Assembly: GCA_042663485.1 (NCBI GenBank)
Contig: JBHTAF010000001.1
DNA length: 64,000 nt
Reading direction: 5' to 3' (one strand)
Source of the DNA: Natronosalvus sp042663485
Lineage (GTDB): Archaea > Halobacteriota > Halobacteria > Halobacteriales > Natrialbaceae
Part shown: positions 43,003-51,558 of the stretch, piece after piece
Numbering within the stretch: the stretch's first letter is position 1
How the letters are laid out: each line of letters opens with the position of its first letter
The notes under the pieces: generated by a model
What the model was told of the DNA's origin: nothing
Databases searched by the model: none
Seen by the model: the letters and a program-made list of their open reading frames with translations, nothing else
Translations under genes and position numbers: made by a program

Positions 43003-44019
43003 ATGGGCATCGAAATCGAACGACTGGACGTCCGCGAAGACGCCGACGAGTGGAACCGGTACGTCGAACACGCGGATCGGACGCACCCGTTCTACCGGGC
43101 CGAGTCGCTCGCGCTGCAGGCAGCGGACACGAACACGACGGTCCACCCGCTAGTCGGATTCAAGGGCCAGGAGGTTGTCGGCCTCTTTCCCGTATTCGAG
43201 TTCAGGAAGGGGCCGGTCACGGGAGCGTTCTCGCCAGCGCCGTACTCCTGGGCCTGCTACCTCGGACCGGTCACGTGCAATTTCGGGAAGCTGAAACGGC
43301 GTAAGGCCGACCGGCGAACGAAGACGTTCCTCGAGGAAAGCTTCGAGTGGATCGACGAGCATCTCTCGCCGATGTACGCCAAATTCGAGTCGGTTCGCAT
43401 CGGCGACGTTCGACCCTTCGTCTGGAACGGCTACGAGGTCGAACCAAAGTACACCTACGTCGTCGACCTCGAGGGCGATCCCGCCGGGCTGCTCGATACG
43501 TTCAGCAGCGATGCCAGATCCAACGTACGAAGTGCCGAGGACTTCGAGGGCGTGTACGTAATCGAGGAGGGGTCGATCGACGACATCGACCGGATCGTCG
43601 AGCAGGTCCGGTCGCGCTACGCGAGTCAGGGTCGGTCGTTTCACCTCTCCGCGTCGTTCGTTCGGTCGCTCTACGAGGAACTTCCCCGAGGATCGGTTCG
43701 GCCCTACGTCTGTCGCGTGAACGGTGACTTCCAGGGCGGCATCCTGGTGCTCGAGTCGGATTCGACACGCTACCGCTGGCAGGGCGGGGTGAAACCGGAT
43801 GCTGGCGTGGACTTACCGGTCAACGACCTGCTTGACTGGCACGTCATGCGCGACGGCCTCGAGGCCGGCCTCGAGCGCTACGACCTGGTCGGGGCGGGCG
43901 TGCCGAGCATCAACCGCTACAAGGCGAAGTTCAATCCGCGTCTCGAGACCTACTACACGGTCACGTCCGGGGCGTTCGGACTCGATGTGCTGATCGACAG
44001 GTATCGGAAGCGAAAGTGA
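43003..44019 (+). CDS. FemAB-like GNAT-fold aminoacyl/acyl transferase, 338 aa
   Basis: The two-GNAT-domain pattern of FemAB proteins is visible: Pro-Phe-Tyr-Arg-Ala-Glu-Ser-Leu, Pro-Tyr-Ser-Trp-Ala-Cys-Tyr-Leu-Gly-Pro, Asp-Ala-Arg-Ser-Asn-Val-Arg-Ser-Ala, Gly-Gly-Ile-Leu-Val-Leu, Arg-Trp-Gln-Gly-Gly, and Asn-Arg-Tyr-Lys-Ala-Lys-Phe-Asn. In bacteria the family adds amino acids to cell-wall precursors; in archaea the acceptor is unknown, possibly a lipid or glycan. It is cotranscribed with the phosphodiesterase, 2 nt apart. Confidence 0.8.
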   Translation: MGIEIERLDVREDADEWNRYVEHADRTHPFYRAESLALQAADTNTTVHPLVGFKGQEVVGLFPVFEFRKGPVTGAFSPAPYSWACYLGPVTCNFGKLKRRKADRRTKTFLEESFEWIDEHLSPMYAKFESVRIGDVRPFVWNGYEVEPKYTYVVDLEGDPAGLLDTFSSDARSNVRSAEDFEGVYVIEEGSIDDIDRIVEQVRSRYASQGRSFHLSASFVRSLYEELPRGSVRPYVCRVNGDFQGGILVLESDSTRYRWQGGVKPDAGVDLPVNDLLDWHVMRDGLEAGLERYDLVGAGVPSINRYKAKFNPRLETYYTVTSGAFGLDVLIDRYRKRK

Positions 44020-44250
44020 GACGGGAGAGGATTGGTGTGAGAAAGCGGTGGACGAGCGATGAAGCGGCCGACGAGCGAGAGACGATGGCAGGTCATGCCC
44101 GGGAGGTTTCCGGCAGATCACGACTCGAGGGACGAACCGACGGCTCACCAGGTGAGCGATCGAAGAATGGGTGGCCCGATAGTGGTGGTGCGATGGTGTG
44201 ACAGGGTTACGGGGCGGGCCACCCCCGACCGAAGAACGGCCGATCGGCCG

Positions 44251-44517
44251 TTACAACTCGCCGTCGACCGTGTAGATCGACCGGCGCGCGTCTCGCAGCG
44301 ACGGGCGGCTGTCGACACAGTCGACGTTCTCGAGTTTCGTGAGCGCGTAGCGGACGGTCCGCGCGCACAACCGAGACTCCGTCGCAATCTCTTCCTGGGT
44401 CATCGCGCCCTCGTACTCGAGCACCTTGTAAACCAGTTTGGCACTCGGCGGGAGGTCGCTGACCAGTGTACTCTGCGTCGATTCGTCGCTAGTGTGTTCG
44501 GTATCTGTAACGCTCAT
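44251..44517 (-). CDS. Small winged-helix (MarR-like) regulator, 88 aa
   Basis: A Ser/Thr-rich N-terminus is followed by a winged helix: Leu-Pro-Pro-Ser-Ala-Lys-Leu-Val-Tyr-Lys-Val-Leu-Glu, Met-Thr-Gln-Glu-Glu-Ile-Ala-Thr-Glu-Ser, and the recognition helix with Ala-Arg-Thr-Val-Arg-Tyr-Ala-Leu-Thr-Lys-Leu-Glu. The wing ends Arg-Arg-Ser-Ile-Tyr. The type is common in haloarchaea. ATG 44517 is chosen over an upstream frame. The target is unknown; it is divergent from phoU. Confidence 0.75.
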   Translation of the reverse strand: MSVTDTEHTSDESTQSTLVSDLPPSAKLVYKVLEYEGAMTQEEIATESRLCARTVRYALTKLENVDCVDSRPSLRDARRSIYTVDGEL

Positions 44518-44828
44518 TGGTCGAGGCGGGTCGGTACGTGACTCGACCACGGACCGCACTATCAACGGCGCCCATCGTTCACGGAACTATGCGGTCACTA
44601 TACGTCGATACACTGTGATTGAGACGCCTCGAGACTGAAACCCGTAAAACGGGTCGTAGCGGCGATTTTCCGCCAGTACAACGATCTCATATAGGGTGTA
44701 TAATCGTTTCTGCCGTAGCAAACGAGGGGTCGGTCGGGCGTGACCGACGCGCTCGAGTCCAGAACGCCGACGGGAAGATGATGCACCCGTACGTAAGGTA
44801 TTTGGACGCCGGCCGCGGTGATTCGTGC
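44518..44828 (+). promoter_or_regulatory. Divergent promoter region of the winged-helix gene and phoU
   Basis: An AT-rich stretch with CATATAGGG at 44690 and TGTATAATCG at 44696-44706 is the best TATA candidate for phoU. The remainder is G+C-rich. No gene is seen. Confidence 0.35.
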
Positions 44829-45500
44829 ATGGCCAGAACCTCCTATCAGGAACAGCTTCTGGAGCTTCGATCGGACATCTGTTACATGGGTGAGGTCGTC
44901 ATGGAACGCCTCCGGATGGGCCTCGACGCGCTCGAGCAAAAAGACGAGGACCTCGCCCAGGAGGTCATCACGGGCGATGGCGAGATCAACCGGATGTACC
45001 TCGACCTCGAGCAACAGTGTATCGACCTCCTGGCGCTCCAGCAGCCGGTCGCCAGCGATCTGCGGTTCATTGCCTCGTCGTTCAAGGTCATCACCGACCT
45101 CGAGCGGATCGGCGACCTGGCGGTCAACCTCGGAGAGTACACCATCGACGCGGAACAGGACCTCTTTCCCGATGTCGACGTGCAGGCGATGGGCGATTTG
45201 ACCCTCGAAATGATCGACGACGCATTGCGGGCCTACGACGAGGAGGACGTCGACGCCTGTCGGGAACTTGCGGTTCGGGACGACGACCTCGACCACTTCG
45301 CCGAACGGGCGAGCGAGATCGTCGTTCGGGACCTCATCGAGCGGGAACTCGACGCACCCGACGAGGTCGAGACCCTCCTCCAGGACGTCTCTCGCCTCCT
45401 GTTGACGATTCGCGACCTCGAACGGGTAGGCGACCACGCGGTCAACATCGCCGCCCGGACGCTGTACATGGTCGAGAACGACGACGAACTCATCTACTGA
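44829..45500 (+). CDS. phoU: PhoU-family phosphate transport regulator, 223 aa
   Basis: Two PhoU helical repeats are seen. Each carries a form of the metal-binding signature: Phe-Lys-Val-Ile-Thr-Asp-Leu-Glu-Arg-Ile-Gly-Asp-Leu-Ala near residue 85 and Ile-Arg-Asp-Leu-Glu-Arg-Val-Gly-Asp-His-Ala near 195. PhoU restrains phosphate uptake or signalling in the cytoplasm. No Pst transporter genes are adjacent. ATG 44829 is chosen. The stop codon overlaps the 8-bp duplication made by the element inserted right behind it. Confidence 0.88.
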   Translation: MARTSYQEQLLELRSDICYMGEVVMERLRMGLDALEQKDEDLAQEVITGDGEINRMYLDLEQQCIDLLALQQPVASDLRFIASSFKVITDLERIGDLAVNLGEYTIDAEQDLFPDVDVQAMGDLTLEMIDDALRAYDEEDVDACRELAVRDDDLDHFAERASEIVVRDLIERELDAPDEVETLLQDVSRLLLTIRDLERVGDHAVNIAARTLYMVENDDELIY

Positions 45501-45506
45501 GTCGCC
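45499..45506. repeat. Left 8-bp target site duplication
   Basis: GAGTCGCC directly precedes the GGCTCTGTTGG tip of the element; the same 8 bases follow its right end at 46591-46598. The first two bases belong to the phoU stop codon, so the stop was preserved. Confidence 0.85.
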
Positions 45507-46590
45507 GGCTCTGTTGGTTTCATTCGTAGTTGATAGGAATCGCGTGCTGAATTCAGAGGATGAGTGCAGCACCGTGCCCTCGTTTATTTCACATGATCAG
45601 GGCGAACCAACTGGCACATACAGCTGCGAATTGATCAAAAGAAATGAGGTGTGTATTGCTCAAAAACATTGGAGGAGATCGCCGTCTTCAACCGGGTCGG
45701 GAAGATTCTCTGAATCGTCGGGGAGGTTTTCGAGATTGTGGTAGTAGTCTGCATCTGCGCGTACAACTCCGGTTTCGTCGATCCCGTAAATTGCACCTTC
45801 ACCGAAGGCATCGTAATAGCCGCCAGTACCAGACCCGGACGCTCTCCGAAACGCAAAGCCGAACGCAATATAGATGGCAGTGATCTCGTCGTCTCCGTCG
45901 ATGATCGCAGTGTCGTGAGAAGTGAACGAAAACTCCACGACCTTTTCTCCCTCGTGCTCCAGTACGGCCCAGTTCTGCGTGTAGGCCAGTTCGTACTCGA
46001 ACACGTACGACTGGAGCGTTATCGCATCGAAATCCGATGGTGGATCCGGGTACGACTCGACGCCAGCACTGTAAAACTCGGTAGTTTCGCCGTCTTCACC
46101 TTCTACCTCGAACGTCTCACATACATCTCCGGTAGGTTCCGGGCGGTCAGCGTTCGCACAGTTACGATGACCGGCGATCGAATCTGGACTAGGAAACGGG
46201 CCGTCAGTATGGTCATCTGCCCACTCTGCTTTCGACGTACAGCCCGGGACAGCGTTCTCATTAGAGGTATTTTCGTCGTCCAAATCAGTGGAATTCTCAT
46301 CCTGTGGGTCGAGGTCGGCGATGCAGCCGCCTGCCCCGAGGAGGACACTCACAGCACTCGCAGCGAGAAGTTCCCGACGATTCATACGGTGGCCTGTCAG
46401 TACGATAATGTGTCTTAAATAGATACTCCAACCTCAAGGAGTGATTTGAGCTACGGTCATTCGAAACATATCTCACCTGCACTGACCGACCTCCACTGTC
46501 GTAATTCAAACGGAGTCGAGTGCGACATTCGCGCTTTGTATTCAGCAGTCTTATTGAAACCTATCACCGCTCGAGGGGTTAAACGAATCC
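45507..46590. mobile_element. Transposase-less element with IS6-like ends and a lipoprotein passenger, 1,084 bp
   Basis: The left end begins GGCTCTGTTGG with GTGCTGAATTCAGAG at about 45540. The right end, on the minus strand from 46590, begins GGATTCGTTTAACCCC and carries CTGCTGAATACAAAGCGCG. The two ends are imperfect inverted repeats over about 60 nt. Flanks are perfect 8-bp direct repeats (GAGTCGCC), the duplication length usual for IS6. The only gene inside is a lipoprotein on the minus strand; there is no transposase. It must have moved with a transposase supplied elsewhere. The family assignment is from end form and duplication length, not from a database match. Confidence 0.75.
45660..46385 (-). 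CDS. Lipoprotein carried by the mobile element, 241 aa
   Basis: The N-terminus has Arg-Arg at residues 3-4, a hydrophobic run, and a lipobox Gly-Ala-Gly-Gly-Cys21, so it is probably a Tat-exported, lipid-anchored protein. An acidic Asn/Asp/Glu linker follows. The mature domain (about 50-235) contains four Cys (one each in Gly-Cys-Thr, Asn-Cys-Ala, Val-Cys-Glu and Gln-Cys-Phe) that could form disulfides. It has several Tyr- and Trp-containing strands. No family is recognised. It is on the opposite strand to phoU and is the only gene between the element ends. Confidence 0.75.
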   Translation of the reverse strand: MNRRELLAASAVSVLLGAGGCIADLDPQDENSTDLDDENTSNENAVPGCTSKAEWADDHTDGPFPSPDSIAGHRNCANADRPEPTGDVCETFEVEGEDGETTEFYSAGVESYPDPPSDFDAITLQSYVFEYELAYTQNWAVLEHEGEKVVEFSFTSHDTAIIDGDDEITAIYIAFGFAFRRASGSGTGGYYDAFGEGAIYGIDETGVVRADADYYHNLENLPDDSENLPDPVEDGDLLQCF

Positions 46591-46598
46591 GAGTCGCC
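46591..46598. repeat. Right 8-bp target site duplication
   Basis: GAGTCGCC directly follows the right end of the element and matches 45499-45506 at all eight positions. Removing the element and one copy would restore phoU converging on the gene at 46645 with about 50 nt between them. Confidence 0.85.
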
Positions 46599-46644
46599 CA
46601 CGTTGCAGCGCGATTAGGGTCGGCGACCGATCATACTACCGCCG

Positions 46645-47301
46645 TCACCGCCTGATTCGGGTTTGGATCGCCTCGAGGTCGAGTCCGTTCGTCCGTCCCG
46701 TTGCCACCAGCGCGTGGAAAATCGACAGCATCGTGAACGAGGAGACGACGAGACTCGCGGCGGCGAGTGCGGGGAACGGGAGAACGTCGCCCGCCGCCAG
46801 ACCGACCAGTGCGACGCCGAGACCGGACAGGGCGAGGTACGTTCGCCACCACGCTCGAGCGCCCTTGCCCTCGTCCTCGTCTACGTCTACGTCCCTGGCC
46901 TCGGATGGGGTGAGGTACTCGTCGAAGTGTTCGACGAGCGCCAGCGGGGTGACGGCCCCTCGGTCCTTGTGATAGCGCACGACCTCGTACTCGTCGAGTT
47001 TGGGCAGGTGCGTCTGGTAGAGCGAGATGTAGACGCGCTGGCGCTGGCGGGAGGTCAACATCTCCGGCGTCGTCTCGTGTTCGCGCGCGGCGACCCACTC
47101 GGCGAGGTCCCGGACGTCGACGGGTTCGTCGCGTCGACGGAGGTACCGGAGCGTATCGCGACGACGACGCGTCTGTAAGATGTGATACCGGTCGTCAGGA
47201 GGAAGCGACGACGGGGAGTCATCCGAACGACGCCCGTCGGTCGCTGACGCTTCCCCGACCGCTAACGCCGGATCCGGCGGGGTGGACTCCCCGGGACTCA
47301 T
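46645..47301 (-). CDS. DUF7344 protein with two membrane helices, 218 aa
   Basis: After an acidic Ser/Pro-rich start comes the DUF7344 core: Tyr-His-Ile-Leu-Gln-Thr-Arg-Arg-Arg-Arg-Asp-Thr-Leu-Arg-Tyr-Leu, Asp-Leu-Ala-Glu-Trp-Val-Ala, Ser-Leu-Tyr-Gln-Thr-His-Leu-Pro-Lys-Leu-Asp-Glu-Tyr. Two membrane helices follow at about residues 148-168 and 172-193. It is the chromosomal, membrane-bound relative of the protein at 6995. ATG 47301 is preferred to an upstream frame. The role is not established; it probably regulates transcription from the membrane. Confidence 0.75.
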   Translation of the reverse strand: MSPGESTPPDPALAVGEASATDGRRSDDSPSSLPPDDRYHILQTRRRRDTLRYLRRRDEPVDVRDLAEWVAAREHETTPEMLTSRQRQRVYISLYQTHLPKLDEYEVVRYHKDRGAVTPLALVEHFDEYLTPSEARDVDVDEDEGKGARAWWRTYLALSGLGVALVGLAAGDVLPFPALAAASLVVSSFTMLSIFHALVATGRTNGLDLEAIQTRIRR

Positions 47302-47462
47302 TTGTACGTTACCCGATACGTAAACCACATCATATAAATTGATGGATTCACCTATCACTTTTGATAGGACGGTGCACATCGGTTCGAACCGATCAACCGA
47401 ACGACGGCTCACCGCCGAGTCAGCCACGAACATATATCCGTGATCCGGCCACATCAACGAGT

Positions 47463-48197
47463 ATGCGCGTCACGTTTCTCGGCACCGGTAGCGCGATCCC
47501 GACCGGTGAACGGTTCCAGACCGGGTTGCTCGTCCAGAACGAGGGACGGACCGTCCTCGTCGACTGCGGCGCTGGCGTCCTCCAACGGCTTCAGCAGTCG
47601 GGCGTCGGCTTCGAGGCAATCTCGAGCGTCCTCCTGACCCACCACCACCTGGATCACGTCTCTGACCTGCTTCCGCTGATGAAAGCCCGGTGGCTCGCCG
47701 GCGAGGAGCACCTCGAGATCGTCGGCCCGCAAGGAACGAAGGCGCTCGTCGACGGCTTGCTCGAGGTCCACGAGTACATGCAAGACAGACTCGAGTTGCG
47801 GGTCAGGGAGGTCGTGGCGGGCTCGTTCACGGTGGCTGACTTCGACGTCGAGGCCTACGAGACGCGTCACTCGCTGCCGTGTCTGGCCTACCGATTCGGC
47901 GACTACGTCACCTTCAGCGGCGACACGGAGGCGTTCGCGGGGCTGGCGAACTTCGCCGACGGCTCGGCAATCTTGATCCACGACTGTTCGTTCCCCGACG
48001 ACGTCGACGTCTCGAACCACCCGACGCCGAGCGAACTCGGGAAGGTCCTCGAGGGGCACGAGATCGGTCGCGTCTACCTGAGTCACCTCTACCCCCACAC
48101 GGACGGCCGCCACACGGAGATGCGCGAGTCGATTGCCCGTCACTACGACGGCGACGTGCGATTTGCCGAGGACCTCCAGACGATTTCGGTCGAGTAG
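47463..48197 (+). CDS. RNase Z-like metallo-beta-lactamase fold hydrolase, 244 aa
   Basis: It begins Phe-Leu-Gly-Thr-Gly-Ser-Ala-Ile-Pro and has Val-Asp-Cys-Gly-Ala-Gly, the metal motif Leu-Thr-His-His-His-Leu-Asp-His, Phe-Ser-Gly-Asp-Thr-Glu, and a late His in Ser-His-Leu-Tyr-Pro-His. It matches the short RNase Z-like hydrolases without the exosite arm of true tRNase Z, so tRNA processing is uncertain. ATG 47463 is chosen. It is 109 nt upstream of the first exporter gene. Confidence 0.75.
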   Translation: MRVTFLGTGSAIPTGERFQTGLLVQNEGRTVLVDCGAGVLQRLQQSGVGFEAISSVLLTHHHLDHVSDLLPLMKARWLAGEEHLEIVGPQGTKALVDGLLEVHEYMQDRLELRVREVVAGSFTVADFDVEAYETRHSLPCLAYRFGDYVTFSGDTEAFAGLANFADGSAILIHDCSFPDDVDVSNHPTPSELGKVLEGHEIGRVYLSHLYPHTDGRHTEMRESIARHYDGDVRFAEDLQTISVE

Positions 48198-48305
48198 CTT
48201 CAGGCACACCGCCTCGAGACGCGTCGTCATCAAGCTATATACTCGCGGCCTGACAACGGCTCATCGAATGCAGGGAGATGGGTCGCACGGTCGGCAGGTG
48301 GTCGC

Positions 48306-51300
48306 GTGAGGCGGCGCTCCCGGCTGGTCGAAGCGATCACGACCCACGCACGATTCGTGCTGATCGGCTGTCTCCTCGCGACGCTGCTCTTCGGCGCGGG
48401 AATCCCCGCCCTCGAGACGGACACTACCCTCGAGCAGTTCCGGACCGACACCCCCGAGAGCGAGGCGCTCGCGTACGCCGATCGCCACTTCGAGGAGCGG
48501 GGCGAGAACACGACGACCGCTCACGTCGTCGTCACCGACGAGAACGCCCTCGAGCGCGAGTCGCTGCTCGAGGGGCTCCGATTCCAGCAGTCGCTCCGCG
48601 ATGACGAGGCGATCGGGCCGACGCTGGTCGAGAACGACTCGACGCTCGGGATCGAGAACGTCGTCGCTACGGCGATCATCCGGCTGGAACAGGCGGACAC
48701 CCTCGAGGATCGGGCCAACGACCTTGAAACCCGGGCGAGCGACCTCGAAGAACGGATCGACGGCCTCGCGTCAGCGCTCGAGAGACTCGGCTCGCTCCAG
48801 GCCGACTACGAGGCCCTGAACGACTCCTACGCGGCCGGCGAGGTGAGCGACGAGGAGTACGACCGGCGGGCAGCCGCTATCGAGGCCGACCTGAACGCGA
48901 CGGTTTCGAACGCGACGGCCGACCTCGATCAGGAGCGAACCACGCAGTTCGAACGGGCGGCCGCGACCGTCCGAGCGATCGAGAGCGAGATGGCCGACCT
49001 CGAACGCCGGCGAGCCGCGGGTTCCGTCACGGACCGGGAGTACGAGGCTCGAATGGAGACCCTCGAGGACGACCGTGAACAGGCTATCGTCGACGGCTCG
49101 CGCTGGCTCTTCGGCGACGACCTCCAGTCCCTCCAGCAGGAAGCGCGGGAACTCGAGGCCGAGCGCGACGGGGTCGAACGCCTCGACCGACCGCCGCTCG
49201 AGGAGCAGATTTCGGCCCTCGAACGTGCCGACGACGATCGGTTCGACCGGGCGATCACCCTGGTGCTGGCCGAGGACGGTCCGGGAAGTGCAGCAGCGCT
49301 TCGCCTCCTCCCGTCGTCGTACGAACCGGGATCGCTGGAATCCGACGAACGACTGCTGCTCGTAACCCAGTCGCTCGACCGCGGGGCGGGGCCACCCGGC
49401 GAGATTGGTCCCGACGTCGTCGAGAGCCAGCTCGCCCTCGAGGAGCGCGTGCTCGAGCACGACGAGGATAACCTGGTCTTCGGGATGGGCCTGGTGGCCG
49501 ACGAGGTCAATCGAGCGGTAGCCGATAGCCTAGTGATCGTCGGCCCGCTCGCGCTGCTCTTCGTGATCGTGGCGCTCGCCATCGCCTACCGCGACGTCCT
49601 CGACATCGCACTGGGCGTCGCGGGCACGGCGACGGTGCTCGTCTGGACGCTCGGGATGGCCGGGTGGACGGGCGTCGCGTTCACGCAAGTGTTCGTGGCC
49701 GTGCCCGTCCTGCTGATTGGGCTCTCGATCGACTACGCGATCCACGTGGTGATGCGCCACCGCGAGGAACGCGAGGGCGAGAGCGAGGACGAGGACGTCC
49801 GAACGACCGACGACGTTCGAACGTCGATGGCCGGCGCGCTCGCGGGGCTCGCAACGGCGTTCGTACTGGTCACCGCGACGACGGCCATCGGCTTCCTCGC
49901 CAACGTCGTCAGTCCAATCGACCCCATCAGGGAGTTCGGGGTCGTGAGCGCCTTCGGCATCGTCTCCGCGCTCGTCGTCTTCGGGGCAGCAGTCCCGGCC
50001 GCGAAGGTCGAACTCGGCGCCGTCCTCGAGGCGCGGGGCGTCGACCGGCGTCGACGAGCGATCGGCGGGAGCGACCGGGTCGCCCGAACGCTCTCCGTCG
50101 GCGCGGTCGCCGCCCGGAAAGCGCCGCTCGTCGTCCTCGTCTGTGCCCTGCTGGTGACCGCCGGCGGGGCCTACGGGGCGACATACGTCGACACCACGTT
50201 CGACGAAACTTCGTTCCTGGCGGGCGATCCCCCGTCGTGGACGGCACACCTCGGCCCGCTCGCCCCCGGCGAGTACCGGATGCAGTCGACCCTCGACGTG
50301 CTCGAGGAACGCTACCAGCGCGAGGGCGGACAGGTACAGATCCTGTTGCGTGGCGACGTCACGGCGGGTGACACCCTCCAGCGAGTCGAGGACGCGTCGG
50401 CGCGCGCGGCGGCAAGCGAGGTGGTGTACGTGCTCCCGGACGGCGAACCCGACGTACGGTCGCCCCTGTCGGTGATGCGGGCGACGGCCGACGAGAGCGA
50501 GTCCTTCGACGCGACCTTTTCGCTGGCCGATCGGACCGGGAACGGCGTACCCGACCAGAACCACCTGGGGCTCTACGACGGCCTCTTCGAGTACAACCCC
50601 GACTCGGCGAGTGATCTCGTCTACCGCAGCGAGACGGGCGAGTACGAGGCGATTCGACTGGTCGTCGGGGTGCAGACCAGCGCCGAGAGCGACGAGACGG
50701 CCGCGGAGATGCGAGCGGTCGCCGCAGTGCTCGAGGGCGACGGGGGCGCCGGCGACGCCATCGCGACCGGCGGACCGCTCACCACCTACGCGCTCGAGCG
50801 GACCCTCTTCGAGAGCGTCGTCGGCGCGCTCGCGGTCGCACTCGGGGCGATCATCGCGCTGCTCGCCGTCGGCTACCGGGTCACGGGCCGCGGGGCGACG
50901 CTGGGCGCCGTGGCCGCGGTCCCGGTCCTCGTCGCGCTCGGCGCCACGCTGGGGACGATGGCCCTCCTCGGCCTCCCGTTCAACGTCCTGACCGGGATGG
51001 TGGCGAGCCTGACGATCGGCCTCGGCATCGACTACAGCGTCCACGTCACGACCAGGTACACGCACGAGCTCGAGGCGCTCGAGACCGGCGAAACCGCGTG
51101 GGACGCCCTCGAACGGACGCTATCGACGACCGGCGGCGCGCTGGCCGGGAGCGTCGTGACGACCGGCTGTGGCTTCGGCGTTCTCGTCGTCGCTCTCGTC
51201 CCGTTGCTCCGGCAGTTCGGGCTGGTGACGGCGCTGACGATCGGGTACGCCTTCCTCGTGAGCATCCTCCTCCTGCCGACGCTACTCGCCTGCTGGACGC

Positions 51301-51401
51301 GGTACCTGGCCCCGGAACCGTATCGCGTTCCGTCGCTCGCGATCGCCCCCTCGAGGGGATCACCGTGGTCACGGCCGACTCGAGACGACGATCAGGAGTG
51401 A
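48306..51401 (+). CDS. MMPL/RND-superfamily exporter, 1031 aa
   Basis: Twelve transmembrane helices are arranged as 1+5+1+5, with two extracytoplasmic loops. The first loop (residues about 40-410) contains a long heptad-rich coiled-coil stretch (Leu-Glu-Thr-Arg-Ala-Ser-Asp-Leu-Glu-Glu and following). The sterol-sensing-like cluster has Gly-Leu-Ser-Ile-Asp-Tyr-Ala-Ile-His-Val in the first half and Gly-Leu-Gly-Ile-Asp-Tyr-Ser-Val-His-Val in the second; their Asp residues are the proton relay. The GTG start is used. It probably exports lipids or hydrophobic compounds driven by ions. It is followed after 157 nt by a close paralogue. Confidence 0.85.
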   Translation: MRRRSRLVEAITTHARFVLIGCLLATLLFGAGIPALETDTTLEQFRTDTPESEALAYADRHFEERGENTTTAHVVVTDENALERESLLEGLRFQQSLRDDEAIGPTLVENDSTLGIENVVATAIIRLEQADTLEDRANDLETRASDLEERIDGLASALERLGSLQADYEALNDSYAAGEVSDEEYDRRAAAIEADLNATVSNATADLDQERTTQFERAAATVRAIESEMADLERRRAAGSVTDREYEARMETLEDDREQAIVDGSRWLFGDDLQSLQQEARELEAERDGVERLDRPPLEEQISALERADDDRFDRAITLVLAEDGPGSAAALRLLPSSYEPGSLESDERLLLVTQSLDRGAGPPGEIGPDVVESQLALEERVLEHDEDNLVFGMGLVADEVNRAVADSLVIVGPLALLFVIVALAIAYRDVLDIALGVAGTATVLVWTLGMAGWTGVAFTQVFVAVPVLLIGLSIDYAIHVVMRHREEREGESEDEDVRTTDDVRTSMAGALAGLATAFVLVTATTAIGFLANVVSPIDPIREFGVVSAFGIVSALVVFGAAVPAAKVELGAVLEARGVDRRRRAIGGSDRVARTLSVGAVAARKAPLVVLVCALLVTAGGAYGATYVDTTFDETSFLAGDPPSWTAHLGPLAPGEYRMQSTLDVLEERYQREGGQVQILLRGDVTAGDTLQRVEDASARAAASEVVYVLPDGEPDVRSPLSVMRATADESESFDATFSLADRTGNGVPDQNHLGLYDGLFEYNPDSASDLVYRSETGEYEAIRLVVGVQTSAESDETAAEMRAVAAVLEGDGGAGDAIATGGPLTTYALERTLFESVVGALAVALGAIIALLAVGYRVTGRGATLGAVAAVPVLVALGATLGTMALLGLPFNVLTGMVASLTIGLGIDYSVHVTTRYTHELEALETGETAWDALERTLSTTGGALAGSVVTTGCGFGVLVVALVPLLRQFGLVTALTIGYAFLVSILLLPTLLACWTRYLAPEPYRVPSLAIAPSRGSPWSRPTRDDDQE

Positions 51402-51558
51402 GCTGCGGTCGCCGTGTGAATCACCCGTCCACCAGCGGCCTGTCAGCGACTACATCTGTTAGTATAATCGTAACAACGAGTATTTATGCGCTGATTTAGT
51501 AGGATCGTAACAACAGAATGGTACCCCCAGCAGTTCGAGACGAGAACGGAGGCTCGAG
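51402..51558 (+). promoter_or_regulatory. Intergenic with AT-rich promoter-like segment
   Basis: AT-rich bases TTAGTATAATCGTAACAACGAG and TATTTATG near 51460-51490 could provide a TATA box for the second exporter. GTAACAA occurs twice about 40 nt apart (near 51470 and 51510). Confidence 0.35.

Noticed and set aside
45660..46385. Transposase gene inside the element at 45507
   Set aside because: The size is similar to an IS6 transposase, but the sequence has a lipobox and no DDE catalytic pattern.
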